Assembly (NCBI GenBank): GCA_029251505.1
Contig: JAQXDG010000089.1
Span: 1-64,000 of the forward strand
DNA from: Glaciecola sp.
Lineage (GTDB): Bacteria; Pseudomonadota; Gammaproteobacteria; Enterobacterales; Alteromonadaceae
Direction: 5' to 3'
DNA length: 64,000 nt
The notes below the pieces were generated by a model. That model was not told the DNA's origin, ran no database searches, and worked only from the letters and a program-made list of their open reading frames with translations. The translations under genes were made by a program, and so were the position numbers. Numbering within the stretch: the stretch's first letter is position 1; each line of letters begins with the position of its first letter. Positions 12,874 to 23,072 of the stretch are shown one piece after another.

Positions 12874-14943
12874 TTATGCTGCAGCGTCGCTACTAATACC
12901 GCTATGGCGCAATAGCGCATCTACACTTGGCTCTCGCCCTTTAAAATTAACAAACAATTCCATCGGCTCTTTACTGCCGCCCATATGCAAGATATTTGTC
13001 AAAAATTTACGACCTGTCGCTTGGTCAAAAATACCAGCTTCTTCAAATGACGCAAACGCATCAGCGGATAACACTTCTGCCCATTTGTAACTGTAATATC
13101 CAGCTGCATAGCCACCAGCAAAAATATGCCCAAAACTGTTTTGGAATCGATTAAAATCAGGCGGTGTTAATACCGCGATATCCTTGCGGATCGCATTTAA
13201 AAACGCTTGAACATCAACGGGCTCGGTTTGCATGTGTAATGTAAAATCAAACAAGCTAAACTCAAGCTGACGTAGCATTTGCATCGCTGATTGGAAATTC
13301 TTAGCCGCTAACATTTTATCTAGCATTTCTTTTGGTAACGGCTCGCCCGTATCCACATGCCCAGAGATAAACTGCAACGCTTCTGCTTGCCAGCACCAGT
13401 TTTCTAAAAATTGACTCGGTAACTCAACGGCATCCCACGCAACACCATTGATCCCAGACACGGCTGAAACTTCAATCTGCGTTAACATATGGTGGATCCC
13501 ATGCCCAAATTCATGAAACAGTGTAACCACTTCATCATGGGTAAAACACGCGGGTTTACCATCGACAGGACCCGAAAAATTACAGGTCAAATATGCCACA
13601 GGATATTGCAAAACCCCATCTTGTTGACGACGTTTAACCCGACACTCATCCATCCAAGCGCCACCTCGTTTTTTACTGCGGGCATACAAATCGAGGTAAA
13701 AACTGCCACGATACAAATTATCTTCATCATGAATATCAAAAAAACGCACATCAGCATGCCACACATCGACATCATGACGCTCGGTAATGGTGACACCATA
13801 CAAGCGCGTGACCACTTCAAATAATCCTGGGACAACATGGGTTTCAGGAAAGTACGGACGTAACTCTTCGTCACTAATCGCGTATTTTTCTTGTTTAAGT
13901 TTTTCAGAATAATAACCGATATCCCAAGCTCGTAAGTTCATTCTCCCATAATTATCAGCGGCAAAAGCGCTTACCTCATCCAAATCAGCTTGCGCTTGAG
14001 GTTTTGATTTTTGTGCTAAATCTTGTAAAAAACCAATCACTTGGTCTGTCGATTGTGCCATTTTGGTTGCAATTGAACGTTCACTGTAATTAGCAAAACC
14101 GAGTAACTGCGCTAACTCAGTGCGCAAGGATAATGTTTCTGAAATCATTTGTGTGTTATCGAATTCACCGGCATTGGGGCCTAATTCAGACGCACGAGTG
14201 ACATACGCACGATACATTTCTTCACGCCAATCTCGGTTATCAGCATACGTCATAACCGGTAAATAACTCGGAATGTCCAAGGTGAATAACCAACCAGCAA
14301 GATCATGTTGCTGCGCAAGTTGTGCGGCAGCCGCCTTTGCAGACTGAGGTAACCCAGCCAGTAAGTTTTCGTCAGTAACGTGTTTTTGAAATGCCATAGT
14401 GGCATCCATAACTTGATTTGAAAATGTCGACGATAACTCAGACATACGAGCTTTAATCTTGCCGTATTGCTCTTTTTTATCCGTCTCTAACGCAATCCCT
14501 GATAAAGTAAAATCGCGTAATGTGTTGGTCACCATTTTTTGTTGGGCGGTATCTAATGTCGCAAACTCTGCTGAGTCATGTAACGTTTTGTACAACTGAT
14601 ACAAACCTTCATGTTGCCCGACCCAAGTACCATATTCAGAAAGCAGTGGCAAACATGCATCATGCGCTTCTCGCCATGCATCATTGCTAAGCACTGAATT
14701 CATATGCGACACTGGTGACCATAGGTTACTTAACCGCGTATCCACTTCATCGATGGTTAAATACACGCTGGCATAGGATGCATCTTGAGCAGCAACGACA
14801 GCCTCTATTACCGTTTTACACTGTGTAATCGCATCAGTGATAGTCGGTACGATAGCCTCAGATTGAATCGCAGAAAAATGTGGTAACCCGTCCGGAGTAA
14901 ACCATGCGTGTGAGGTTGTTGTATTGTCTGAAAGTGCTGACAT
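12874..14943 (-). CDS. prlC: Oligopeptidase A (M3 metallopeptidase)
   Basis: LFHEFGHGIHHMLT zinc motif and full-length M3 sequence. Confidence 0.95.
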   Translation of the reverse strand: MSALSDNTTTSHAWFTPDGLPHFSAIQSEAIVPTITDAITQCKTVIEAVVAAQDASYASVYLTIDEVDTRLSNLWSPVSHMNSVLSNDAWREAHDACLPLLSEYGTWVGQHEGLYQLYKTLHDSAEFATLDTAQQKMVTNTLRDFTLSGIALETDKKEQYGKIKARMSELSSTFSNQVMDATMAFQKHVTDENLLAGLPQSAKAAAAQLAQQHDLAGWLFTLDIPSYLPVMTYADNRDWREEMYRAYVTRASELGPNAGEFDNTQMISETLSLRTELAQLLGFANYSERSIATKMAQSTDQVIGFLQDLAQKSKPQAQADLDEVSAFAADNYGRMNLRAWDIGYYSEKLKQEKYAISDEELRPYFPETHVVPGLFEVVTRLYGVTITERHDVDVWHADVRFFDIHDEDNLYRGSFYLDLYARSKKRGGAWMDECRVKRRQQDGVLQYPVAYLTCNFSGPVDGKPACFTHDEVVTLFHEFGHGIHHMLTQIEVSAVSGINGVAWDAVELPSQFLENWCWQAEALQFISGHVDTGEPLPKEMLDKMLAAKNFQSAMQMLRQLEFSLFDFTLHMQTEPVDVQAFLNAIRKDIAVLTPPDFNRFQNSFGHIFAGGYAAGYYSYKWAEVLSADAFASFEEAGIFDQATGRKFLTNILHMGGSKEPMELFVNFKGREPSVDALLRHSGISSDAAA

Positions 14944-15140
14944 AAATATTTCCTGAGTGTGACAAATCTATAACTACTATTTATGGTTGTATCGGCAAAA
15001 AACAATCCTAGCGTCTAATAAAATAACCATATTGTCTAAGTTATGCATTCAGGTGTTGGATTTTTAACGAAATTACGCGACACTAGATAAAATTTTACCC
15101 AATCACTATTTTATTTTTTGATTTTCCTACAAGGATTGAT

Positions 15141-16487
15141 ATGCACACTTTCGATTATATCTGTATCGGTGGCGGCAGCGGCGGCATTGCTTCAGCTAAC
15201 CGCGCAGCCAAACACGGTCAACGTGTGGCGCTTATTGAAGCTAAAGCCATCGGCGGCACCTGCGTTAATGTTGGTTGCGTGCCTAAAAAAGCAATGTGGT
15301 TTGGTGCTCAAGTGGCAGAAGCAATCCATCGTTATGCGCCTGATTACGGTTTTGATGTCAAAGTAAACAATTTTAGTTGGGGCACACTCGTTGCCTCACG
15401 TGAAGCGTATATTGAACGCATTCACCAATCATATGATCGCGTGTTAGGTAACAGTGGTATCGCAGTCATCAATGGCTTTGCAACGTTTATCGATAAACAG
15501 ACTATTGAAGTCAATGGCGAACAGTATACAGCCCCACATATCAGTATCGCGACCGGTGGCTACCCAATTATTCCGGATATTCCAGGCGCAAATTTAGGCA
15601 TCACCTCTGACGGTTTCTTTGATTTATTAGAACAACCCCAACGTGCACTTGTGGTGGGGGCTGGTTATATTGGCGTGGAATTAGCCGGTGTTTTACATTC
15701 GCTAGGTACAGAAACGAGCCTAGTCGTGCGCAAAGAAAAGCCGCTACGTAATTTTGACGATACCATTACCAATACTCTTGTTGAAATTATGGCTGAAGAA
15801 GGTCCTAAATTAATCAATCATGCCAATGTCACCAATGTCGTTAAGCAAGCAGATGATAGCTTACTCGTCACTTTAGACACAGGTGACATTATCGAGACGG
15901 ATACCTTAATTTGGGCGATTGGTCGTGCACCTGCCAACCAAAATATTGGCCTAGAACATACGGATGTGTCACTGGATGATCGCGGTTATATTGTCGTAGA
16001 TGAATATCAAAATACGACTGCACCCGGTATTTACGCCCTTGGTGATAACATTGGTAAAATTGACTTAACGCCAGTAGCTGTCAAAGCGGGACGTTTATTA
16101 TCTGAACGCTTGTTCAATGGCAAAACTGACGCAAAAATGGATTACACGTTGATCCCTACCGTCGTTTTCTCCCATCCTCCTATCGGTACGCTAGGCTTAA
16201 CGGAAACTGAGGCACTCGCGCAGTATGGTAAAGAAAACGTGACAATTTACAATTCAAGCTTTGGTGCTATGTACACGGCAGTAACTCGTCATCGTCAAAC
16301 CACTACCATGAAGTTAATTTGTGCTGGTGAGAATGAGAAAGTCGTTGGTTTACATGGTATTGGCCATGGTATGGATGAGATTTTACAAGGCTTTGGTGTG
16401 GCAATTAAAATGGGGGCAACGAAGGCTGATTTTGATGCTTGTGTTGCCATCCATCCAACTAGTGGTGAAGAATTCGTTACCATGTAA
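15141..16487 (+). CDS. gorA: Glutathione-disulfide reductase
   Basis: [28 protein letters not shown] redox motif, C-terminal [11 protein letters not shown]. Confidence 0.95.
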   Translation: MHTFDYICIGGGSGGIASANRAAKHGQRVALIEAKAIGGTCVNVGCVPKKAMWFGAQVAEAIHRYAPDYGFDVKVNNFSWGTLVASREAYIERIHQSYDRVLGNSGIAVINGFATFIDKQTIEVNGEQYTAPHISIATGGYPIIPDIPGANLGITSDGFFDLLEQPQRALVVGAGYIGVELAGVLHSLGTETSLVVRKEKPLRNFDDTITNTLVEIMAEEGPKLINHANVTNVVKQADDSLLVTLDTGDIIETDTLIWAIGRAPANQNIGLEHTDVSLDDRGYIVVDEYQNTTAPGIYALGDNIGKIDLTPVAVKAGRLLSERLFNGKTDAKMDYTLIPTVVFSHPPIGTLGLTETEALAQYGKENVTIYNSSFGAMYTAVTRHRQTTTMKLICAGENEKVVGLHGIGHGMDEILQGFGVAIKMGATKADFDACVAIHPTSGEEFVTM

Positions 16488-16543
16488 TTTACAAATTGAA
16501 TAGTGTATAGTCATGGGTAATTTTTCAGCTTTGGAATAACAAT

Positions 16544-19500
16544 ATGAATAATACCCCACAGCGTCTGCGTGCGAGTTTACTCGGTGGCGCACTATTTCTT
16601 TCTGGTGCGTTAATTAGCGCAACGATTCTTGCTCAAGAGCCTGAAGCAACAGAACAAACGGTGACCGATGAAAAATCGGATAAACGCTTTGCCGAATGGG
16701 ACGTTCTCACCCCCCCTTTTCCATTAAATACTGTCAATATCAAAAGTAATGAAGTCACTTGGGCGAGTTTAGATGTGACCCCAGATGGCAAACACATTGT
16801 GTTTGATACATTAGGTGATATTTTTATCAGCCCGATTGATGGCGGTAATGCACAAGCGTTGACTCAAGATTTTGCTTGGAATATTCATCCAGCAGTCAGC
16901 CCTGATGGCAAACAAGTGGCTTTTATTTCCGATCGCGATGGCTTATCCAACGTGTGGGTCATGAATATCGACGGCACGGAACTACGTCAAGTTACCAAAG
17001 AAAAAAACAATATTATTCATTCTCCTAAATGGAGTCCTGATGGTCAGAACATCCTAGTGACTAAAGGTATCATGTCTAGTCGTAGTATCCCTGCTGGAGA
17101 AATCTGGATGTATCATCATACTGGTGGTACAGGTTTGGCGATTAAAAAGCGCGTCAACGGCTTAAAAGATCAAAAAAACATTGCCGATCCTGCGTTCTCG
17201 CATGATGGCCAATATATATACTATACCCAAGATGTCAGTGGTGGTTTTCGCTTTAGTTATAACCGTGATCCGCTAACTTCCGTCTTTGCTATTACGCGTT
17301 TTGACCGAGCAACCGGTGAAGAAGAACGTTTTATTTCAGGTACAGGTGGTGCGGTAGTGCCAACGCCTTCACCAGATGGCAAACACATTGCCTTTATTCG
17401 ACGTATCCAAGAAAAAACAGCGTTGTTTATCAAAGATCTCAATACGGGTACGGAAACGCCAGTGTTTAAAGAGCTTGAACGCGATATGCAAGAAGGCTTT
17501 GGTTCTGAAGGCTACTTTAGTTATTTTGATTGGACCCCAGATAGCCAGCAATTAGTCTTTTGGACAGCAGGTAAAATTCATCGTTTAAGCATCATAGACC
17601 AAACACTTACTACCTTAGATATTAATATTGATAGCCAATTACAGTATGCCGATGCGGTGCGTTTTGATGTTGATGTGGCACCGGATAATTTCGATGTGAA
17701 AATGCTCCGTTGGTCACAAAAATCCCCCGACGGCAAAAAAGCCCTGTTCCAAGCACTAGGCAAGCTATACGTCCGCGATTTAAAATCAGGTAAAACCAAA
17801 CGTTTAACCAAACAAAACGACCACGATGAATATTTCCCACGCTATGCCAATGATGGCAAGCAAATCGTATACACCACTTGGCATGACCAAGAGTTAGGTT
17901 CAGTTCGCATTGTGTCTGCTAGGGGTGGTAATGGCGATGTGATTACAAACCAACCCGGTCATTACGTTGAACCGGCATTTTCACCTGATGGCGAAAAAAT
18001 CACCTACCGCAAGTTTACCGGCGGTTATTTACTTGACCCAACCTATTCAGTCGAGCCTGGGATATATGTTCATGATCTAGGCTCAGAACAAAGTATTCGC
18101 GTCAGTAAGCAAGGGATGCAACCGCATTTTGCAGGTGGCAGTGAGCGTGTGTATTTTACCGAGTATGTCTCTGGAACACCGTATAGTGAAACGCAATTAT
18201 CCAGTGTTGATTTGAGCGGTGAAGATAAGCGCACACATCTATACGGCGCCGACAAAGTTAGTGAATACCGACTGTCACATGATAAGCAGTGGGTTGCATT
18301 TGTTTATCAATACAATACTTATGTCGTGCCATTTGTCGAAAATGGTAAAAAAATCACGATCAGCCCAACGATGACCTCATTGCCGGTCAAACAAATATCT
18401 GCTCGCGCAGGTGAGTATCTTAATTGGGCGCCGGATAACCAATCATTAACTTGGTTTCATGGTCCTTATTTATATGAACAGTCGCTCAATGTGGCTAATG
18501 CGGAAAACGCAGTACCCATTACCGAAGGACTGAAATTATCGTTTAGCAAAGCGAGCAAAAAAGCACAGGGTTATACCGCAATCGTAGGTGGTAATGTCGT
18601 CACTATGCGTGATGCCGACAATAAACAAGAAGTGATTAACAACGGCATCGTATTAATTAATGGCAATATTATTGAAGCGGTAGGCCCGGCTGATGGCATT
18701 ACCATTCCAGAAGATGCATTGATTGTGGATGCTTCGGGAAAAACCGTTATTCCTGGTTTAATTGATACCCATGCGCATGGATCTCAAGGTCGTAATGAAA
18801 TCATCCCACAACAAAACTGGTCACAGTTTTCAAATCTCGCGTTTGGGGTTACCACCATTCATGATCCTTCCAACGATACGACTGAAATTTTTGCAGCTGC
18901 TGAGTTACAACGAGCTGGTTTACGAGTCGGGCCTCGTGTCTACTCGACGGGTACGATTTTGTATGGTGCAGAAGGACTGGGTTATAAAGCGATTATCAAT
19001 GATTTTGAAGATGCCTATTTTCATGTGCAACGTTTAAAAGATGTCGGCGCTATCTCGGTCAAATCTTATAATCAACCACGTCGTGATCAGCGTCAATGGG
19101 TACTTCAGGCAGCACGTGAATTAAACATGATGGTCGTGCCAGAGGGCGGTGGTAAGTTACAACAAAACTTATCAATGCTAGTGGATGGCCACACTGGATT
19201 AGAACATTCGTTACCTATAGCCAGAGGCTATGATGATTTAACTAAATTGTGGTCAGCGACTAAGTTTGGTTATACCCCAACATTTGTCGTGTCTTACGGT
19301 GGTTTGATGGGTGAAGAGTACTGGTATGATCGGACTAATGTCTGGCAGAACGAACGTTTACTTCGTTATACCCCACATACACTCTTAGACAGTCGTTCGA
19401 TTCGTCGCCCTACTGCGCCAGACGAACAGTATAATCATATTGACGTCGCTAAGTACGCCAAAACATTGCGTGATAATGGTGTGGGTGTACATATTGGCGC

Positions 19501-19888
19501 ACATGGTCAACGTGAAGGCTTAGCAGCACATTGGGAGCTGTGGATCATGGCTCAAGGTGGCTTTACCCCTTGGGAAGCGCTACGAGGCGGAACGATTGAT
19601 GGTGCTCGTCATTTGGGTATGGACAAACAAATTGGGAGTATCGAAATCGGCAAAGTGGCTGATTTAGCGATTATTGAAGGCGATGTACTCGCCGATATTA
19701 AACGCAGTGAGTTTGTCAGTCATACAGTCATTAATGGTCGTGTATTTGCAGCAGCAACGATGCAAGAACTGGGTAGTGAGACAACGCCTGCACCATTCTT
19801 CTTTGCTGATGATAATAGCCAGTTTATGCCGCAAGCCACTCAGCTTGAGGTAGATGCTAAAGCTAAAAATTATCACTGGGTGCATTAA
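16544..19888 (+). CDS. Secreted PD40/TolB-like propeller fused to amidohydrolase
   Basis: Signal peptide; repeated SPDGKxxxF propeller motifs; C-terminal VIPGLIDTHAHG and GVHIGAHGQREGLAAHWELW. Confidence 0.88.
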   Translation: MNNTPQRLRASLLGGALFLSGALISATILAQEPEATEQTVTDEKSDKRFAEWDVLTPPFPLNTVNIKSNEVTWASLDVTPDGKHIVFDTLGDIFISPIDGGNAQALTQDFAWNIHPAVSPDGKQVAFISDRDGLSNVWVMNIDGTELRQVTKEKNNIIHSPKWSPDGQNILVTKGIMSSRSIPAGEIWMYHHTGGTGLAIKKRVNGLKDQKNIADPAFSHDGQYIYYTQDVSGGFRFSYNRDPLTSVFAITRFDRATGEEERFISGTGGAVVPTPSPDGKHIAFIRRIQEKTALFIKDLNTGTETPVFKELERDMQEGFGSEGYFSYFDWTPDSQQLVFWTAGKIHRLSIIDQTLTTLDINIDSQLQYADAVRFDVDVAPDNFDVKMLRWSQKSPDGKKALFQALGKLYVRDLKSGKTKRLTKQNDHDEYFPRYANDGKQIVYTTWHDQELGSVRIVSARGGNGDVITNQPGHYVEPAFSPDGEKITYRKFTGGYLLDPTYSVEPGIYVHDLGSEQSIRVSKQGMQPHFAGGSERVYFTEYVSGTPYSETQLSSVDLSGEDKRTHLYGADKVSEYRLSHDKQWVAFVYQYNTYVVPFVENGKKITISPTMTSLPVKQISARAGEYLNWAPDNQSLTWFHGPYLYEQSLNVANAENAVPITEGLKLSFSKASKKAQGYTAIVGGNVVTMRDADNKQEVINNGIVLINGNIIEAVGPADGITIPEDALIVDASGKTVIPGLIDTHAHGSQGRNEIIPQQNWSQFSNLAFGVTTIHDPSNDTTEIFAAAELQRAGLRVGPRVYSTGTILYGAEGLGYKAIINDFEDAYFHVQRLKDVGAISVKSYNQPRRDQRQWVLQAARELNMMVVPEGGGKLQQNLSMLVDGHTGLEHSLPIARGYDDLTKLWSATKFGYTPTFVVSYGGLMGEEYWYDRTNVWQNERLLRYTPHTLLDSRSIRRPTAPDEQYNHIDVAKYAKTLRDNGVGVHIGAHGQREGLAAHWELWIMAQGGFTPWEALRGGTIDGARHLGMDKQIGSIEIGKVADLAIIEGDVLADIKRSEFVSHTVINGRVFAAATMQELGSETTPAPFFFADDNSQFMPQATQLEVDAKAKNYHWVH

Positions 19889-19919
19889 TCTGAACGAATA
19901 TGCACTAATACTGAACTTT

Positions 19920-19951
19920 CATTGGTGTCTGTTTTACCACAGACACCAATG
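19920..19951. terminator. Perfect 12-bp stem-loop spanning the apbE stop codon
   Basis: CATTGGTGTCTG-TTTTACCA-CAGACACCAATG; no T tract, so terminator role uncertain. Confidence 0.5.
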
Positions 19952-20845
19952 GGTCACTGACTGCTCTTGTAAAAATACTTCCGCTTGATCGCCTTGTAAT
20001 ATGGCTAATGTCGCCAACAATCCAGCTTGGGTACAGTTTTCTCCTGCCACTGTCACCGATCGTGGCGCGCCGATAACCGGATATCCCGTCTGCGGGCTGA
20101 TAACATGCCCATAACGCACCCCATCTTTTAATAAAAATCGTCGAGCATCTCCACTTGTCGCTAAACCACCTTGAGCTATGGTCACTAACATTTGCGTAGC
20201 ACGAGCAGGATCAGGGTGTTCAATGCCGACTTGCCAATACGGATGAGCATGACGTGGACGTGTCACTGCAATATCGCCACCAAAGTTCACCAATACCGAC
20301 GCACTAGGGAGTATTTCACGCGCGAGTTGTACACAACGGTCAACCGCATATTCTTTGCCTATCCCACCTAAATCTATAGCGTAACCGGGTAGTAAGCGCA
20401 CACTACTATCAGTTAACAAGACATTTTGCCAGCCGCTGCACACCAGACAAGCGTCAATCATGGTTTGCGAGGGAATGTTGTCACTCCCATCAAATTGCCA
20501 CACCTGCCCGAGTACTCCACTGGTCACATCAAAGCGCCCGTCACTGAGTTCAAAACAGGTATTAGCAAGGTTTAATAGTTGTTGAGTTTCAGGATCAATC
20601 GCAACGGATTGCCCCTGAGCATGATTAATTTGATGTATGATATTATCATCACGATAGCGGGAATATTTGGTTTCAATGCGCCAAGCTTCCGCTGCGATGG
20701 CTTGAGTCACGGCAAATGCTTGTTGCTGATCAGTGCTATCAATAAGCACTTCACAGGGTGAAGCCATAGCAAAAAAGTGACCACAAATGTGATCACTCCT
20801 GACTTCTATTGAGACTTCCCGTACACCGTTATTTGTCATTAACAC
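19934..20845 (-). CDS. apbE: FAD:protein FMN transferase (ApbE family), no obvious signal peptide
   Basis: FFAMASPCEVLI, YSRYRDDNIIHQIN, DLGGIGKEYAVD, VNFGGDIAV, ATSGDARRF, GHVISPQTG. Confidence 0.92.
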   Translation of the reverse strand: MLMTNNGVREVSIEVRSDHICGHFFAMASPCEVLIDSTDQQQAFAVTQAIAAEAWRIETKYSRYRDDNIIHQINHAQGQSVAIDPETQQLLNLANTCFELSDGRFDVTSGVLGQVWQFDGSDNIPSQTMIDACLVCSGWQNVLLTDSSVRLLPGYAIDLGGIGKEYAVDRCVQLAREILPSASVLVNFGGDIAVTRPRHAHPYWQVGIEHPDPARATQMLVTIAQGGLATSGDARRFLLKDGVRYGHVISPQTGYPVIGAPRSVTVAGENCTQAGLLATLAILQGDQAEVFLQEQSVTHWCLW

Positions 20846-20851
20846 TCATCG

Positions 20852-22246
20852 TTAAAACTGATAATTAAACTGTACTATCAGTGCTTTTATACTCGGATAC
20901 AAGTCCAATTCAGCAAGTTGCCCTGGTTCGGCAAAGCCAGCATTTTTCGGATTTTGTTGATAATATTCAACTCGCACAGCCCAAGCATCACCATTATCTA
21001 GTTTTTGTCCGTATTTTAACCCCACCGTATAGGCATCCATATCGCCTAAACGATAATCCGCACTCGCATAAGTAGGTAGCGGTTGATCACTCAATAAAAA
21101 CGGCTGATAAAATTCAGCAGCACTTTGTTGATAATAACGCAGATGCGGTTGAATATAACTGTTATCCGACAAATTATAGCGTAAGCGTGACTCTAAAGTG
21201 TGCGATTGAATATCCCAATCATCGGTTGCAAAACGGTAAGAAAAATCTACGACGCCACTGTCCATCGCGTATTTAGTCTGCCAGTACACATTATGTTTTG
21301 TACGAGAATCAGGTCGTGATTCAAACAGAGTATCTTGCACTGTACCTTGGTTATTGACGACAGAAACCAGTTTGTAAGGATCATTCAAATAGCCATCCGA
21401 CACGGACATACCATAATTAAGCTGCATGATCGTGCGGCGATTAATGATTTGCGTCAGGCCAAATAAAACGTCAATGGTATCTTTGTCTTGTGCGCCGTCA
21501 CGACTGCCATAGTGGTTTTCATGGTCATCAAATTCGGTATTGCCTGAACCCTCATCATCTCGATAGTCATCATATAAATCATAATCACTTAAGCTGTTTA
21601 ATACTGAGATGCTACCCAGTCTTTCTGGCGTGCCACCAACCGGATCAATACTATCAAACTGATAGGATAAGCCTAATGATAGTGTGGTATTTTTTTGATT
21701 AAAATCACGGGCTAATGAGCCATTTACGCCAAGGGATAAATAGTCATATTCTTTCGAAAAATGCACACCGGTTGATCCGCGCAAATCCGTCCCTAGTGGT
21801 TGTGTCCACTGGGCATTTAACTGTACACGAGAATCTTTAAACGTATCATCTAACGGAGTTTCACCAGCAGCCACTGCATAACCTGAATTACCCGATGGGC
21901 CTGAATAGGTCTGTACCGTGTCTTGCGGCACTGCGCCCGTAGCGGATGCGCCTGTTAAACCATCGAATGTCACTTTACCATTGAAAATATGTTCATCACC
22001 AAAGTCTTTGGTTGCACTGATCACACCTTCAACTAAGCTGACTCGGTCGGTTTCACCATAATACAAGATTGCGGTATCAAACTTCCACTCGTCTGCCGTG
22101 TTGCTATTTGCTTGTGCAAGCGGGCTAGCCGTGCCTAATAATGCACAAGTTGCTAATGCTAAGGTTGCTGCAATCGGTTTTGGTTTAGTGACCGTTGAGT
22201 CCGCTAAACCAATTGATGAATGATGATCAGTTAGTTGCATCCACAA
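20852..22246 (-). CDS. DUF3570 domain protein, predicted outer-membrane beta barrel
   Basis: Recognised DUF3570 N-terminal pattern (FDGLTGASATGAVPQDTVQTYSGPSG, PLDDTFKDSRVQL); beta-rich, terminal VQFNYQF; start may be 22240. Confidence 0.85.
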   Translation of the reverse strand: MWMQLTDHHSSIGLADSTVTKPKPIAATLALATCALLGTASPLAQANSNTADEWKFDTAILYYGETDRVSLVEGVISATKDFGDEHIFNGKVTFDGLTGASATGAVPQDTVQTYSGPSGNSGYAVAAGETPLDDTFKDSRVQLNAQWTQPLGTDLRGSTGVHFSKEYDYLSLGVNGSLARDFNQKNTTLSLGLSYQFDSIDPVGGTPERLGSISVLNSLSDYDLYDDYRDDEGSGNTEFDDHENHYGSRDGAQDKDTIDVLFGLTQIINRRTIMQLNYGMSVSDGYLNDPYKLVSVVNNQGTVQDTLFESRPDSRTKHNVYWQTKYAMDSGVVDFSYRFATDDWDIQSHTLESRLRYNLSDNSYIQPHLRYYQQSAAEFYQPFLLSDQPLPTYASADYRLGDMDAYTVGLKYGQKLDNGDAWAVRVEYYQQNPKNAGFAEPGQLAELDLYPSIKALIVQFNYQF

Positions 22247-22455
22247 CCTCCACCAGCAAATGCACGACCACCAGAGGTCGCTTCTTTCGAAAAGTAAATA
22301 TGGTCGTCTAGCCCTAAGTCGACACCTTCTGCATTGAGTGCCATTTCTTCTTTGGCTAATAAATCACGCTCCCACGGTTGTACACCTAAACTGGCGCAAC
22401 CGACTGCTTGAGATACAGTGATAGCCACTAATGCTAATTTGAATATTTTTTTCAT
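22231..22455 (-). CDS. DUF4266 small lipoprotein
   Basis: 74 aa, lipobox-like AVGCAS, VQPWERDLLAKEEMAL, C-terminal GGRAFAGGGCGCN; overlaps the DUF3570 start. Confidence 0.85.
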   Translation of the reverse strand: MKKIFKLALVAITVSQAVGCASLGVQPWERDLLAKEEMALNAEGVDLGLDDHIYFSKEATSGGRAFAGGGCGCN

Positions 22456-22466
22456 TATTGTCCTCT

Positions 22467-23003
22467 TTATTCCGCAATTAATTGAGCAATACTGTGCTCA
22501 TATTTGGGTATTTGTTTGCTAAAAAAACCGGTATGAGCGAAGCGGACTTGGCCGCGCTTATCAATTAAATAACTGCTCGGCATGCCGACGACTTGATAAG
22601 CTTGAGCAAGCTCACCGTTAGGATTAAATTCAACATGAAACGCTGCGGGATTATCTTGTAAAAATTGCTGAGCGAGTTCAGCCTCTTGATCTAAATTGAT
22701 CGCCAGGACGACTAAATCATCGCCATACTGCTGTTGAATTTGGTTCATCCAAGGAAATGATCGACGACACGGCACACACCATGATGCCCAAAAATCGACA
22801 TAAACGACTTTACCTTTGAGATCATTTAAGGAGGTTGCTTGAGTGCCAGTTGTCGCGAGGTGATTAGGCTGTTGTAGAGATATAGGCGGTGCTGGATAAT
22901 TGACAGACTTAGCAAATACAAGGTGCGTTTGCCCTGCCCACAGCCCTATCGATAGAACTATCAGGCAGACAAGGATAGATAACATACGTGTAAGTTGGCG
23001 CAT
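22467..23003 (-). CDS. TlpA/ResA-like thioredoxin-fold protein
   Basis: VYVDFWASWCVPCRRSFPWMN; ORF opens with TTG at 23024, ATG at 23003 more likely. Confidence 0.88.
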   Translation of the reverse strand: MRQLTRMLSILVCLIVLSIGLWAGQTHLVFAKSVNYPAPPISLQQPNHLATTGTQATSLNDLKGKVVYVDFWASWCVPCRRSFPWMNQIQQQYGDDLVVLAINLDQEAELAQQFLQDNPAAFHVEFNPNGELAQAYQVVGMPSSYLIDKRGQVRFAHTGFFSKQIPKYEHSIAQLIAE

Positions 23004-23050
23004 AAAAATACTATGGTTAATCAATGATAAACTTAGATTAACCAGCGAAA

Positions 23051-23067
23051 CTTAACTCTACCTTAAG
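23051..23067. promoter_or_regulatory. QseB/PmrA-type box upstream of tlpA-DUF4266-DUF3570-apbE
   Basis: CTTAAC-TCTAC-CTTAAG direct repeat with 11-bp period; same pattern upstream of the response regulator gene. Confidence 0.6.
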
Positions 23068-23072
23068 CATAG

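Noticed and set aside
13489-13824. 111-aa plus-strand ORF inside prlC
   Set aside because: Antisense to a full-length conserved M3 peptidase; composition looks like reverse-strand noise.
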